Program-made: the position numbers and the translations under genes
Shown here: in pieces, positions 49,723 to 61,145 of the stretch
Numbering within the stretch: position 1 is the stretch's first letter
Layout of the letters: each line of letters opens with the position of its first letter
Assembly (NCBI GenBank): GCA_037783415.1
Contig: JAZGTN010000055.1
Coordinates: 372,001-436,000, forward strand
Source of the DNA: Leptasterias polaris
Lineage: Eukaryota > Echinodermata > Asteroidea > Forcipulatida > Asteriidae
Direction of reading: 5' to 3'
Length of the DNA: 64,000 bases
The notes under the pieces: generated by a model
Told to the model about the DNA's origin: nothing
Seen by the model: the letters and a program-made list of their open reading frames with translations, nothing else
Databases searched by the model: none

Positions 49723-49923
49723 AATTTTTCTTTGTTCAACCCAAAATCAAAAAATTTATACATAACTTTGAAATAAGAAAAAGGAAAAAGTAAGAATAGG
49801 GCATACAAACTGCAGCTACTTATGTTACAGGATAAATCTCGCTCTAGTTAATTTCTTTCAACCACAAAATCATTTCAAACAAATTAAATACCTAGTCAGT
49901 TTCCCTTGTGGTTTATTACTTGA

Positions 49924-50587
49924 TATGTAGGATAAATCTCCAAGGTGAGAGTAATAGATTTGGACTGTGGTGAGAAACACCTACATCTTAATAAAAGGGT
50001 GAGACTATACACACACCAAGTCACTCTTCTAAGGTTGCATATTAAACAAAATTCTATTTATACCTGAAAGTGGGTTATATTTACTTTATGACACCCCAAA
50101 AAACTGTAAGGTACATAATAGCCTGATGAGGTGGCAGGCGCAGGATGAATGTTGGCTTCTTGGCGACCTGGTTTCAAACATTCTTTCAAGGCAAAAATTA
50201 ATATGCACTGGAGAAAAATGTAAGCTCACTTAAAATTGAAATGGCCAAAATGCCTTAACAAGAATACTGAGGTGGTAGGTGGCAAGTTTTAGAAGAAATG
50301 TTAATGACCTTTTTATTAAAGCTTTAAGTTTAGTAGGACAGAAAAACAATAATCATGTCCACTTCCAGTAGTAAAGGAAAAAAACTGCAAAAACAACTAC
50401 TTAGTGGCATACAGTACACATTAGCTGGCAGATGACTTCAATTATGATTTACTCTAAGACAGGTATAAGACAGTCTCTGATGTGGACAAAAAAAATCTGA
50501 AAATGGGATCCAGATCTTAGGAGGTGGGTTGAAATGATGGCATTATAGTTTCCACCTTTTGATAACCCCTTGAGTTACAGATTCCAG
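49924..50587. other. non-coding stretch, nothing recognised
   Basis: No element ends or supported exons were found here. Confidence 0.4.
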
Positions 50588-50734
50588 AGAGCTTTTGGTA
50601 ACTGTACCTCAGTGCTAGAGAAGTAGATCAAAGAGCATGACTTATTTTATTTGGAGAAAAATACATTTGTTTATTTACAAGGCAGACTTTAAAAAGTCTA
50701 AATTCAGATTACAATCTGAAATTTCTCATCCCTG
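50588..50734. repeat. dispersed repeat, hAT-like end (copy 2)
   Basis: It runs from GAGCTTTTGGTAACTGTACC through CTAGAGAAGTAGATCAAAG to CTGAAATTTCTCATCCCTG, matching the copy at 29670. The CAGGGATGAGAAATTTCAG terminus is hAT-like. Confidence 0.6.
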
Positions 50735-51815
50735 GTCAGATATCCCTGGTCTAAAAATAAAAGAAATACAGTAACTAGGCTGTGACTGAACCTGAGAACA
50801 TACTGCAGACACCTACCGCAATGGCACTCGAGCATAGAATGGATCCCTCCTCAATTGCAGCACAACATTGGCATAGAGAGATGCATGCATCCTCTCCGGA
50901 TAGCTCATCATTTAAGATGCATGTAGTACAATCCAACCTCCAAAACACTACTAAATTTCATCTCAGAAGCTCAACACTTTCTGGAGGGCTTCACATCCTG
51001 TTTGTGATGAGCGAACGAGGGAACTGCCTATACTTCACAATATTGATTCTGTCATCATTGAGTGTAACTTTGTACTCTACAAATGCGTGAACAAAATTGA
51101 ACCTCTTCACAGCATCTCGTAATTGAAAAGTGGACAGGTATATGCTATCCTTTAAGCAGTCCACATGGGTTTTTCTAATGATGGTGTGCATGCATACTAT
51201 CAGCTGCCATAGTCTATTTGCAGAAAGGTTGTAAACAGTTGTTACTCTTGCATACTAGATACACTGTGTGTATTTGTAGAAGCATTAGGAAGGCAAGCCA
51301 AGGACAAAAACTGCATTTGTTCCCCCTGGGTGTAAGTAAATTTATCTGCAAACATGGGATTTTATTCTGGGCAGAAATAATCCATATCAACGTATTGTGT
51401 TTTTTAAAGCTACAGGGCACAGGCTTTGGGTTTAACACTAATGCAAAAGATAACATGTCATAATGGAATTCCTTTTTGCCCAGTATCAAAAGGTTTAACA
51501 TGTAGGTCCTCTTGCTCTTTCATTGTGTCAGGTAGAACCATGGAGGAAGGGGAAGAACATGGAGGAAAGAAAGAACTACCTGTATTTTTGTTCAAAGGGT
51601 GGATTTGTAATTGGGAATGATTTGTCTGTATAGGAAGGGGGGGGGGGGGGGGGGAGAAGTGAGAGGATTTATTTGAAAGTCCATGCAAAATGAACCTTTC
51701 AATAAATACTTCTGGATATTCTGCAGGCCAGTAATTATCTGTTACACAATAATGACTTGAATAACAGAGACAGAAATTGCAGGATACAATGCTCTATATA
51801 AGAAAAGAAAGACAG

Positions 51816-52110
51816 AGAACAAGTGAAAGAAGGGAAAGATGAGGCTTTTGAACCTTTAAGTTTTAGGCAAACTTCAAAGCCACTGAAAGTGCTGATACAA
51901 TTGTGCAAACCGTAGTTGGATGGCCGCTAAAAACAAACTTATCACTCATCCATTTCTGCTCTATTAAGGAAAGAAATAATTAAGAGAGTGTGGAAAGATG
52001 AGGAACCTTTACAAGGCAAACTTCAAAACCATGAAATTACTAATACAATTGTGCAAACTGTAATTGGATGGCTACTAAAAACAAACTCATCACTCTGCAT
52101 CAGGCATGAT
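51816..52110. repeat. two-copy direct repeat, offset about 148 bp
   Basis: The phrase AATTGTGCAAACCGTAGTTG at 51899 recurs as AATTGTGCAAACTGTAATTG at 52047, with matching flanks (AGGCAAACTTCAAA and CTAAAAACAAACT). The open frame of 84 codons across the second unit has no family features. Confidence 0.7.
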
Positions 52111-52528
52111 ATTTGGTCCTTAGAAAAAAGTATCGGTAGACATTTTTTGAAACTTGCCCCCTGGTGTAAAGTGCCAGAAGAAATTAACTTGTTCCTCACA
52201 AAAGTACACTTTACAACTCGAGAAGGTGGAGATTTTGCATGACCCTTAACAAGAATAAGTTTTAGGAATGAGCAATGATGAAAGTTAAACAAAAGTCCAT
52301 TTGAACATCTTTAGTAAACTTACTCATTTATCAGTTATTTACTGATAAATGATGGGTTTACAGATGGGTGTGTGGGATTCAAATGAGTATGAAATAGAAT
52401 GTCCATGCAGGCATATTTGCTAACAAACAAAGCATCAATTGATTCAATTTTCAATTTTTATATGAAACATTTACTGGAAATGTACAAAATAAAGAAGAAG
52501 GATTTGATTAAAATATCAAATACCTTAC

Positions 52529-52601
52529 CTTTTGCAGGTATAATATTCCAAACAGGAACCAAGCGTCCTAAATTTCTTCGTATTTTTGGTTCCCAAACCA
52601 T
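52529..52601 (-). CDS. candidate first coding exon (weak)
   Basis: From an ATG with A at -3 and G at +4, one frame runs MVWEPKIRRNLGRLVPVWNI to a good donor (AAAAG|GTAAGG) in phase 1. That phase fits the candidate exon at 48344-48435. It lies only 97 bp downstream of the U2 stop, where U2's 3' UTR is expected, so the exon may be false or may start from its own promoter. Confidence 0.25.
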
Positions 52602-52697
52602 TTATCGGTTGTTGGATCTTTGCTAACTTACTACTACCAACCATTTCTTTAGTGGTTTTTATGACATCATCTTATACAGAGTCAGTGGTCACATCAC

Positions 52698-55600
52698 CTA
52701 AAAAAGCGGACTAAAAACTTCCAGCTTGGATCGCCCATCGTCCAGATTATAAACCTCAGTTGTGAATAAGAAACCACGCAGTTTCATGTCTTGAAATGCA
52801 AGTTTGATGAGCACAGTGTCCAAAGTCTGTCCTGAGATTTCGGTAACTACGGAATCATTACAACAAAAGACCAAACCAGACAGATCAAGATGAACAACAA
52901 TAACACCTTGTGCTCTGCGCTCAACATGAGAGAGTTTCTTTAGTTTTTAGCAACAATAACAATCAATAGTCGGACATTACAAGGTGACCCTTCGACTGGC
53001 ATTAACAACAGATGAAATAGGTATTGATTTTATATTCTGGTGGCCTATCAATTATTTGTTTTGAGCAATAATAACAATCAATAGTCGGACAATACAAGGT
53101 GACCCTTAGACTGGCATTAACAACAGATGAAATAGGTATTGATTTTATACTCTGGTGGCCTATAAATTATTTGTTTTTATTTACTGTGCTTGGATTGGAT
53201 ATCGAAACCTGAAGTAGTCAAGGGTCTCTAAACCAAATTCTCTCAAGTGATAAAGAATTGGACAGACTCAATGTGGGAATTTGCAGAAAAAGCCTTCCAG
53301 CTATTAACAATTTATTGGCTTTCAAAATGTATGTTATAATTTTGTAGCATTTTAAATGTAAAATGCTACATAATTATAACATACATTTTGAAAGCCAATA
53401 AATTGTTAATAGCTGGAAGGCTTTTTCTGCAAGCCAGGGAGAACATTTATTTTCAACCATTTATACAACTACTCATTTTTTGTTCTCAAGAATCTTTAGT
53501 AATATCACATTGTAACCAAATTGACAATTCCGGAGAGACTTTGTTTCTGGTTCTTTTTTTGTGTGATTCTCCTTCTCCAACCCCAAAACCAACCATTTTA
53601 CTTCACTTACCGTTTGTTTTTGCGTTTGAGCATCATTGCTCCAAAAGACACCCACTTGGAGCTGATTTTAGGCAGAGCCAGTGGAGAAATATTCCTTTTC
53701 CCAGTTTTTGCGCTGATTCCTTCAACTTTAAGATCACCATCAGAATCTCTTGGCATTATTTCAGATGACCCTCTCGCATGTGAAAAATGCAATCCATTTA
53801 TGCAATTCAAACACCAGCTGGTACACTTAGCATGTTAAAGTATGCCCTGTTTGTCATACTTTTGTTTTGCGTCGGAAGATTTCCTGTTATTTTTTGTACC
53901 GAGATCAACACTTAAAATGTGATAAATTACTCCGTGATGTTGTCTTTTGATATTGCTGTGTATCATTAACATGTATCACACAAGATTCTGATTCTATCAC
54001 AAGGTACATGTTGGCTACGGTACTCACAAGTGGTTGTTTCACATCATCTCTTTGAATTGTTTACAATCTTAAAACTGTCAATTCCAACATCAAATCAGAC
54101 ATAGTACGTAAACTTTTTGCTGAAGTCACTACAAAATAAATACCACCAAACATTTATTTCTCAGGCTTGCTTCAAATCTCATTAAATATTAATTGGGGAA
54201 ATTCAAACGGGAACGATCCATTTGGGCGAAAAGGGGAGAAGTTCTGGTTGCTGCTCTGCCCTCTGTAAGATCTAGATCAATATTTTATTGATAGAGTGTA
54301 GATAAACCATCAGAGCACTTCAGTTAATCAATGAAGAAAACACTTCAGAATACTAAGTTTGAAAAGGCTTGGACAATCCTATCATTTTAGGCTTCCGACC
54401 TCTGGCACATGTAAAACAAGATGTACCAAGAGCTTTCTAAGTACATGTACATGCTGCTGATCAGGCCATGAACAAAATAATGTATGTTAACAGTTTTATG
54501 GGACTTCCACTAATAATCTACAGGCCTACTTGTCATCTTTTGTCCAAAGAAAAAATAAATAAATAAATGAGTTAACTTTGAAAGATGGTAGCAATGTGTG
54601 TGGCCTGAAATTTCATTCCTACTGGAGCAGCAAGACCACTATCGTAAAAACACACAACTTTTCAGAAGAGCATGACTCATTATTACAACATATGATGACA
54701 CCAAGGCCAAGACCAGGGTCTGACTCTTCAGGCCAGGAATCATACTTTTAAAAAATGCCTTGAATAAAACACAAAGAATTAAAAAGATAAATTATTCAAC
54801 AAATTGGCTCATGCAATAAATGTGCGCAAATTTCAAGCTTGCTCCCACCTTCGTCTGAATAACAGCATCTTTTCATTGATCTGGCAAGGATGACCTTTGA
54901 CATGAAGTTTATCTTCTGTATCAGCTACATCCGAGAGAGACAGGCTCACATGTCCACCCGTACGAGGCCGGGGAGGTTTACTCTGAGGTCTCGTATAACG
55001 AGAATACCTCAAGAAGTGCTTGGATTTACTGGAGGAAGACGTCTTGGAGAAGTCAGATGGAGAAAGGTCCAAAGAATTGCAGATGAAATGTTCGGTACTG
55101 TTACGCCTCATTACGACAAATTTATTCTAAGGTTTGTTCGAGTGAATGAGAAGACTATCTAACATGTCGCTCAATAAGCTGAACAACAATGGAGGGAAAC
55201 TGTAACCAGACCCCTGTGATCATAAGGACAATTCAAGCTGCGCTCCTGAATGCAGTGATCAGAAAACATTGAAAATATCATCTCTTACTTCGTTGCTGTT
55301 GACAACAGAGCTAAAAATAATCTAGTCAGCACAACCGGGGGGCCTATTGTCACGAAAGAACAATGACACGGCAGAAGATCCATCTCCATCATCAGACAAC
55401 TGTCTGCATCAATATATTATTTTTCTCACATAATATTCAGAAAATCAAGCCATCAGACAAAGCTCTACACTCAGACCTATTGATATGTGATAAAATTGCA
55501 ACCATCTTCCGACAAGAATGACGGCTACCAGGGACTAGGGACGTATTCTTTACGCTTTCAGGAAGGGACAGTATGAATGGGTGGTTTTGCTTTTAGCAGC

Positions 55601-56530
55601 GCAGGTGAAACTAATCACATGATGGATGGAGACAGCTTGACTTTTCCGTCAGTAAAATTGATTTCAGCCTTAAGCTAATTTTACTTTTCAAATTAAATAT
55701 TATAAATTAATGAAAATGTAGAGAATCTCTACTGACTCATACAAATATAAGTTATTCATGATTTCCAGAGTAGTATGCAAATGAAGTTCTGTGTTATTAA
55801 TTCAAGTCAGACACTGACAATTCCACAGTAAACTGAATTCTGCATATTTACTGTAATTATTCAATTATTACCAGGGGAGGAGAAATTGGTTCACACAGGA
55901 GTAAAATATTTCTGTGTTACTGCAATGTATGAAAAAGAACTGCTACCACACATCTGTAGTGTTATTCAGAATCATTGGAATAAAAAGAGTCAATCAAAGT
56001 AAAACTGCATCTAGTTGGATTATTAGCGACACAAGAGAGGCACTCCTACAAAAAACCTTTTATCCAGCATTTTTTTATTTTATTGGCTACCGAAAGTGGT
56101 CACTGTTCACACATATTTGCCTGAACATTAACTTTCATCAACTTATTGTTATAATTTCCTGCATATAAGGCGCTCTGCATGTAAGGCACAGTACCCTATA
56201 AATACCGAAACAAAATTCAAGTGTTAACGTATAAAAAGCGCATATTTGACATTGCAATGTTACAATGCAATAATGATAAAAGCAAAACTTTACAACTTAC
56301 TTTCTGTTTGACCATTCAACAAAAGCAGCTCTTGGGTAGCCCATAGGAGCTGCAATATCATGGTTCTGTTTCAGCTGAGTGTAGCGAAGTCTAGGTCGTA
56401 TCGTTCCGCCTCTTGCCTCTCGCCGTGGTTCACGAGAAGATAAGTTTCTCTCAATTGAGATGTCACTTTCCCCAATCTTTACTGAGAATCCCTTGAAGTG
56501 TTTTCCTGCCATCTCTTTGATGGGTTTCAT
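52698..56530 (-). CDS. gene U2: unrecognised protein, four core exons
   Basis: I do not recognise this protein. Core exons are 56530-56301, 55097-54849, 53772-53611 and 52914-52698; all junctions are phase 2 and all introns GT..AG, giving 858 nt, 285 aa from the ATG at 56530. An in-frame stop lies upstream of that ATG, but two internal acceptors (entering at 56514 or 56505, phase 1) allow splicing from 5' exons instead. Exon 1 is basic and polar and ends with AAFVEWSNR. Exon 2 is Ser/Arg/Pro-rich, then DVADTEDKLH. Exon 3 carries LPKISSKWVSFGAMMLKRK. Exon 4 looks like a folded domain: alternating hydrophobic strands (GVIVVHLDLSGLVFC), then KLAFQDMKLRGFLF and a conserved-looking end, KLEVFSPLF. 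There is no membrane segment or catalytic motif. Confidence 0.7.
52943..53172. repeat. two-copy 115-bp tandem duplication in U2 intron
   Basis: AACAATCAATAGTCGGACAT at about 52960 recurs 115 bp later as AACAATCAATAGTCGGACAA, and the rest of the unit (GGCATTAACAACAGATGAAA) is nearly unchanged, so the duplication is recent. Confidence 0.85.
53281..53432. repeat. near-perfect hairpin, about 73-bp arms
   Basis: The left arm from TTGCAGAAAAAGCCTTCCAG to GTAGCATTTTA and the right arm to CTGGAAGGCTTTTTCTGCAA are reverse complements with one visible mismatch and a loop of about 5 nt. It lies in the U2 intron between exons 3 and 4, beside the 115-bp duplication. It may be a MITE or a palindromic duplication. 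Confidence 0.88.
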
Positions 56531-58059
56531 TTTGGAATAAACCGATGTGGTTCAATTTTTTTTACTGAGATAGTTCTAATCCATAGAGTCCGATGAGATT
56601 ATATATTTTGCTTATCATTATGACAAACTGGAGATGTTAGTCATTTTGTGAGAGAAACTGTCAATTAGCCTTAGGACTTACTTTAGAATGTCAATAAATC
56701 AAGTTGTAGTGAATCAGCTCACATACAGGTAGAGCTCCCAAGGATAATCATATTCATCAGCATTAAAGAAGTAGTTTGTTTGTCCGCTTCAAAGTTTACC
56801 GTGTTAGCATGGCCATTTTGAATTTCCATATTTGAAAACTGCTGCCTATGGTCCAGAAATATCCAGGTAGCGCAATGCCTAATGTATCAATGCTTGGCAT
56901 TTCAAACGTGTAATAGGCCCTAAATAGAATCATCCAACTTGAAGAAAAGAACAGTTAAAGTTGAAAAGTGCAGGGATGCTGCTGGCAAATGGTGCCCAGA
57001 CCGGCCAACCAATATCCAATCACCTGGAATATCCAAGATTCACTTAACCCTGCTGACAGGATGAGCAACAGTTTTCTTTGCATGTTGATCCAGTGACTGT
57101 CCTATAAGAGTTGTGAGGTTTCTTTTTGTAAAGCAGTCTTCTACTTCCATGTAAACACTGCAGGGTTTGCCTTAAGTCTTTCAGCCAACAGATTGAGATT
57201 CTTTTAGCTCTTCTTTTTGCTTGAGGACAATGCTGCAAAAAGTGCAAATCAGGAAAATTATTTGGTCAACAAAAAGAGAACTCCATTTGAAGGGTACAAA
57301 GATCATGAGACGATATTCCAAGAAAGGGAAAGTTTCATTTGCAAACTTTTAAGCGTAAGTCCAAGAATGGGGAATTTTCACATACAACTTTTAAGTGTAA
57401 CTCAGTAGACTTACTGAGCTTTTTATACTTTCCAGAATGTTTTTGCAAATTTTGAAACATTCTTGTAAAAAAAATTACAAAATTCTCTTTTGCCTTGAAA
57501 GAATATAAACAGCAAATGGATGTAAATAATAACTTGTAGTCAGCGCAGACTTTGTGCCCACAGTACGGTTTGAGCTACTTTGTAAAACCAACACACATAC
57601 CTTTAAATGTCAACATACAATTATCGTTTTAGTTGTATATGACCAATCCTCGGCATAAATTTACATGAAGGATGGTTGCTGTTGTGCCTGCAGTGGCAGG
57701 TTTGAGCAAGTTTCCTAATCATCATCAGCAACACCAGCAGTGAAAGTTTCACACACTCTTCAATACTTTTAACACAGAGGTAGAGAGCATTAGTACCAAC
57801 CCCCAGCACACTGCAGTGGTGAAATCCACCCACTACGCCGTGGGGATTCAGCCCCCTTTAGTTATTTATAAGGCCATTGGAGGCATTCAACGCACTATAT
57901 GTGGATTTGGACCTATTCATTACCCCCTCGTAGGTATTTAGGATGAAAAGGTTCACTGATTTGACAAGAGTTGTGCTCATAGATTATAATGAGACTAACA
58001 GGGGAAAGCCTGTATGATCAATGAAGATTCTTACAGCCAATCAGTGATAACATATAGCT
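56531..58059. other. U2 upstream or intronic sequence, nothing recognised
   Basis: A minus-strand open frame at 57621-57833 is followed by a donor-like site, but its residues do not look family-like and no acceptor fits, so I do not call an exon. Confidence 0.35.
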
Positions 58060-58066
58060 CTATAGT

Positions 58067-59607
58067 CAGGGGTCGAAATTACCGCTGGCCCGCTGGCCCG
58101 CTGGCCCGTGACCAGTGAAATTATCTCCGGGCCACCGATTACCCCAAAAACGATAGCCCGGTGGGACAGTGAGAAAAGTCCGTTTAATGCCGCCCTGCTA
58201 AAAATTAGATAATTGGCCGCCCCGCCCAAAAATACAAACAAACTATTTTTAGCCTGCACTAAACACAATCAAACGAGTAGCCGACAAGCCAGGCCTGACT
58301 TCCAAACCGCAAATTGGAAGAGCGATCGTTCATTTCAAAACATGATGCACACAATTACAACCACATGTTTCTGACTGCCGAGTATCTGCTGCGCGTGCAT
58401 CGGCGGCCCGGGCCCCACAACTTTCGGTGGCCCATCCACCACCACACACCAGCAGACCGGTAGTCCATGCATAGTGCATGACACGCACGTACAGCGAGGT
58501 CCAAAGTCCAAGCTAATCAATATTCCGCACGCTGTGATTGGCCGTTGATGGCCGTTGATAATTACCATATTTATAAGACTGCAAGAGAGTTTGGCTAGAC
58601 TCCAACGCAGTACACGTTCGAGCCGAGTAAAGAATTGCCGCACAGTGGTGCCGCATAGTGGTGCCGCACGCCTGCAGATTGGTACAATATACAGCCTTGG
58701 ATGAAGGATATTCAAACATTGACAACTTTTGCCGATAGAGGGCGAGGCGGGGCAAAGTTCATTGAATTTGTTCATTGAATTTGCAATGTGCGTTGTCGAC
58801 CGATCGTTGAATCTCGATGATTTTATTGCAAACGAAGTTCTAAACAACGGATCCTCTAATCACAAATCCATGAAAATGGTTGTTGATGGAAGAGGTACTA
58901 TTTAGGGCAGAAATTAGGGGATAAGATCGTCCAAAAACGCATTCTTTTTAAAGCTTTTTGTTTAGCGTTTTGAAAAGTTTGTGCACGTGTCCGATCACCA
59001 ACGCATATCCAGCTTTCTAACCCCACACTGTGCGGCATATCTCTCTGATGTTTTTGGCGCGGCGCACAAAGCAAAATGTATAACAAATGGTAGGTTTTGA
59101 ATTAGCTTTACAGTAAGGTTGTTTTGACCGAAATGGATGTCCATTCTCCTTAGATAGTGTCGGGGCCCAGGGGTTAATAACATTTTTTTTAAAGAAAAGG
59201 ATTATCTCAAATGTTTTTGCTTCCACGTCCGATGTCGTCATATAAAGGGCGCCATTTTGACGATCTCTGGGTTTTTTATTTTATTTTTATATAAAATAAT
59301 TAGGATCGTATTTTTTTAATTTAGCACACCGAAAAAGCACACAGGAAAAGAGGCTGGCAACCATCTTTTAAAAAAGCCTGGACGGTCGTCTTGAAAAAAA
59401 AGTAGGGCGAACATTAAAAAAACAAAAAAATCCTTCCTTTTTTCAAAAAGGCAGGACCCCAAAAATGTACATGTGCACTAACCCCCGCATTGCTGATTTT
59501 AAAATAGAAAATGGTGTTGGGCCACCAGATTGTCTGGCGGGCCAGTAACTTTTTATTTCCACTGTCCCTGCCGGCTAGTGAGCACTGTAGTTTAATTTCG
59601 ACCCCTG
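58067..59607. mobile_element. TIR transposon (hAT-like), 7-bp target duplication
   Basis: The 15-bp terminal repeat CAGGGGTCGAAATTA is exact at both ends, and CTATAGT flanks both sides (58060-58066 and 59608-59614). Near the ends are matching GGCCCGC/GGCGGGCC motifs, including CTGGCCCG repeated three times at the left. hAT elements normally make 8-bp duplications, so the class is provisional. The 1.5-kb interior has overlapping short frames (170 codons at most, 58335-58847 on minus) without transposase features, so it is non-autonomous or decayed. A smaller relative lies at 62014-62384. Confidence 0.85.
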
Positions 59608-60031
59608 CTATAGTGACCGAGAGGGTTAAGAAATGAAATATAATTTTTTGTCAAACTCACAATAAAGCCCACTTGACGATGTGTTTGTTAGTATCTGTTC
59701 ACACGTGCTCATGCTCTGGTAGTTCTGGTAATACTAGTATCAGCACATATTATTTTGACGTCCATATTTCAAGTGGTTTAATGTTTGATTACCAACTTAA
59801 ACAGTAGACTGTAAAGTGACAAAACATGAATCTGCTTTGATTGTACATGTATCAGAGAAGTGGATAAAGGCTCCTAATGACAACTACTTAGCAACTTACA
59901 GGTAGGCTGACTTTCAACAAACTGGTCTATGAGCAAGCAAATAATATTATTTTGCGAAAACATACTTCAAATAATAATTACCACAAGGCTTTTGAGAACA
60001 ATTAGCATCCCTTAAAAACTCAATGTTGTAC

Positions 60032-60090
60032 CTGAGAAGATCATAAACCACAACAGCTTAAATGAAGAAACAATGTCCATCACAGCAAGT
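60032..60090 (-). CDS. candidate 59-nt internal exon of U2
   Basis: A good acceptor (TTGTTGTCTCTGCCTAG) and donor (TCTCAG|GTACAA) enclose 59 nt. Entered in phase 2 it is open (MDIVSSFKLLWFMIF) and leaves in phase 1. It therefore bridges the exon at 61069 (leaving in phase 2) to the internal phase-1 acceptors of the U2 exon at 56505-56514. The phase agreement supports it, but the residues are only moderately convincing. Confidence 0.35.
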
Positions 60091-61068
60091 CTAGGCAGAG
60101 ACAACAAGAACTCACAACACACAATTCAATGTGAATTAACCTCCAGTAAATTACACATGAATTTACAGCATGGGAACTGGCTTTTGACACCCGACACATG
60201 CCTGAGATATTAACAACCAAGGAATCACACTACGATCATAATGCAGCTGCAAGTAAATGTGATGACAGCTGCCTACAGTTGTGAAAACTGTTTCAATTTA
60301 TCATTCTCTTGACATCATGTAGGCCCTAATATGAATTACCCGATTGACCTGATATGGTGCCACTACTGTACCTTTAAACTTTAGACTTGCTGTCTGATTC
60401 ATATAAATAATGGGCTCTGGAATAAACTAAATTCATGGGAAACAACTTTCTCTCAGTAACCCCAGTCGAGTCTCAGGTAAAATTATTTTCAGCGATGCAT
60501 TTCAACCAGTCTATCTAGTTATCACATGGTCTTATTCCATCACAGCTATATCCTACAATTTATTCATATAAAATAACTTATAAATATGTCACATAATCAT
60601 ATGCAAAGTGAGTTTTAAGTGACAATTTTAAACTCTTGCTGCTTTTTAATTTTATATTTATGACAAGTATTAGTAAATAATAACAGCCTTATTCCTTGTA
60701 CGTTTAAAGTCAATCAAAAATGTAATAGTCTACAGTTGCCATGACAGCAAAGTGCTTGTTATTACTATATTAGAAAGTCACTCATTCAAGTGGATGTAAA
60801 TGGAGAAGGAAATTCATAGAAAAAGTAACGCCTAAATGGTTAACAAAACAACTGTGAATACAACCACATTCCGAAAGGCTTAAATAGAGACTGATCCTGG
60901 ACAGCGACAGAGGGGGGTATAGTTAAAGAGTTAACCCTCATTAAAAAAATGTAAATTCGGTTACATTTTTAAAAACAAATTATTATAAATATAAAAACCT
61001 ATGAACAATGCTCTATTTTTGTAGAATAATTAACTACCTGAAACCTTGAGGTGACAAAAAAGTCTTAC

Positions 61069-61145
61069 CTTCCGCAAAAGTGTTTTTCAAAGAAATTTGT
61101 CCAGGTGAGATCTTGTACTTCTAAGTTTTCCCTGCAACCAGACAT
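61069..61145 (-). CDS. candidate 5' exon of U2 (start codon or internal)
   Basis: The frame ENLEVQDLTWTNFFEKHFCG runs to a good donor (GCGGAAG|GTAAGA, phase 2). It can begin at an in-frame ATG (61145, MSGCR) or at the acceptor TTGCAG after 61132, entering in phase 2. The residues look like genuine protein. Through the 59-nt exon at 60032 it would give a 325-aa U2 variant. Confidence 0.5.

Larger units (their letters stand above)
49367..49749. repeat. perfect 149-bp inverted repeat with two tRNA-like sequences
   Basis: Arms 49367-49515 and 49601-49749 are exact reverse complements by eye, with an 85-bp loop. Each arm contains one 72-nt tRNA-like sequence followed outward by the shared flank TCAATTTTTCTTTGTTCAAC. 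A further diverged pair of flanks (about 49328-49403 and 49832-49918, sharing GGGAAACTGACT and its inverse) lies outside, so the structure is nested. Confidence 0.9.

Noticed and set aside
35877..54849. Splicing the U2 exon ending at 54849 directly to the U1 exon at 36085 to make one long gene
   Set aside because: Phases match, but equally good exons at 53772-53611 and 52914-52698 continue U2 to a stop codon, and U1 has its own upstream exon with a start codon at 40651 that also matches in phase.
57621..57833. Extra U2 exon before a GTATGT donor at about 57581
   Set aside because: The open frame stops before the donor, and its residues and upstream acceptor are not convincing.
58335..58847. 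170-codon minus-strand open frame
   Set aside because: It lies wholly inside the TIR element at 58067-59607, overlaps another frame, and lacks transposase motifs.
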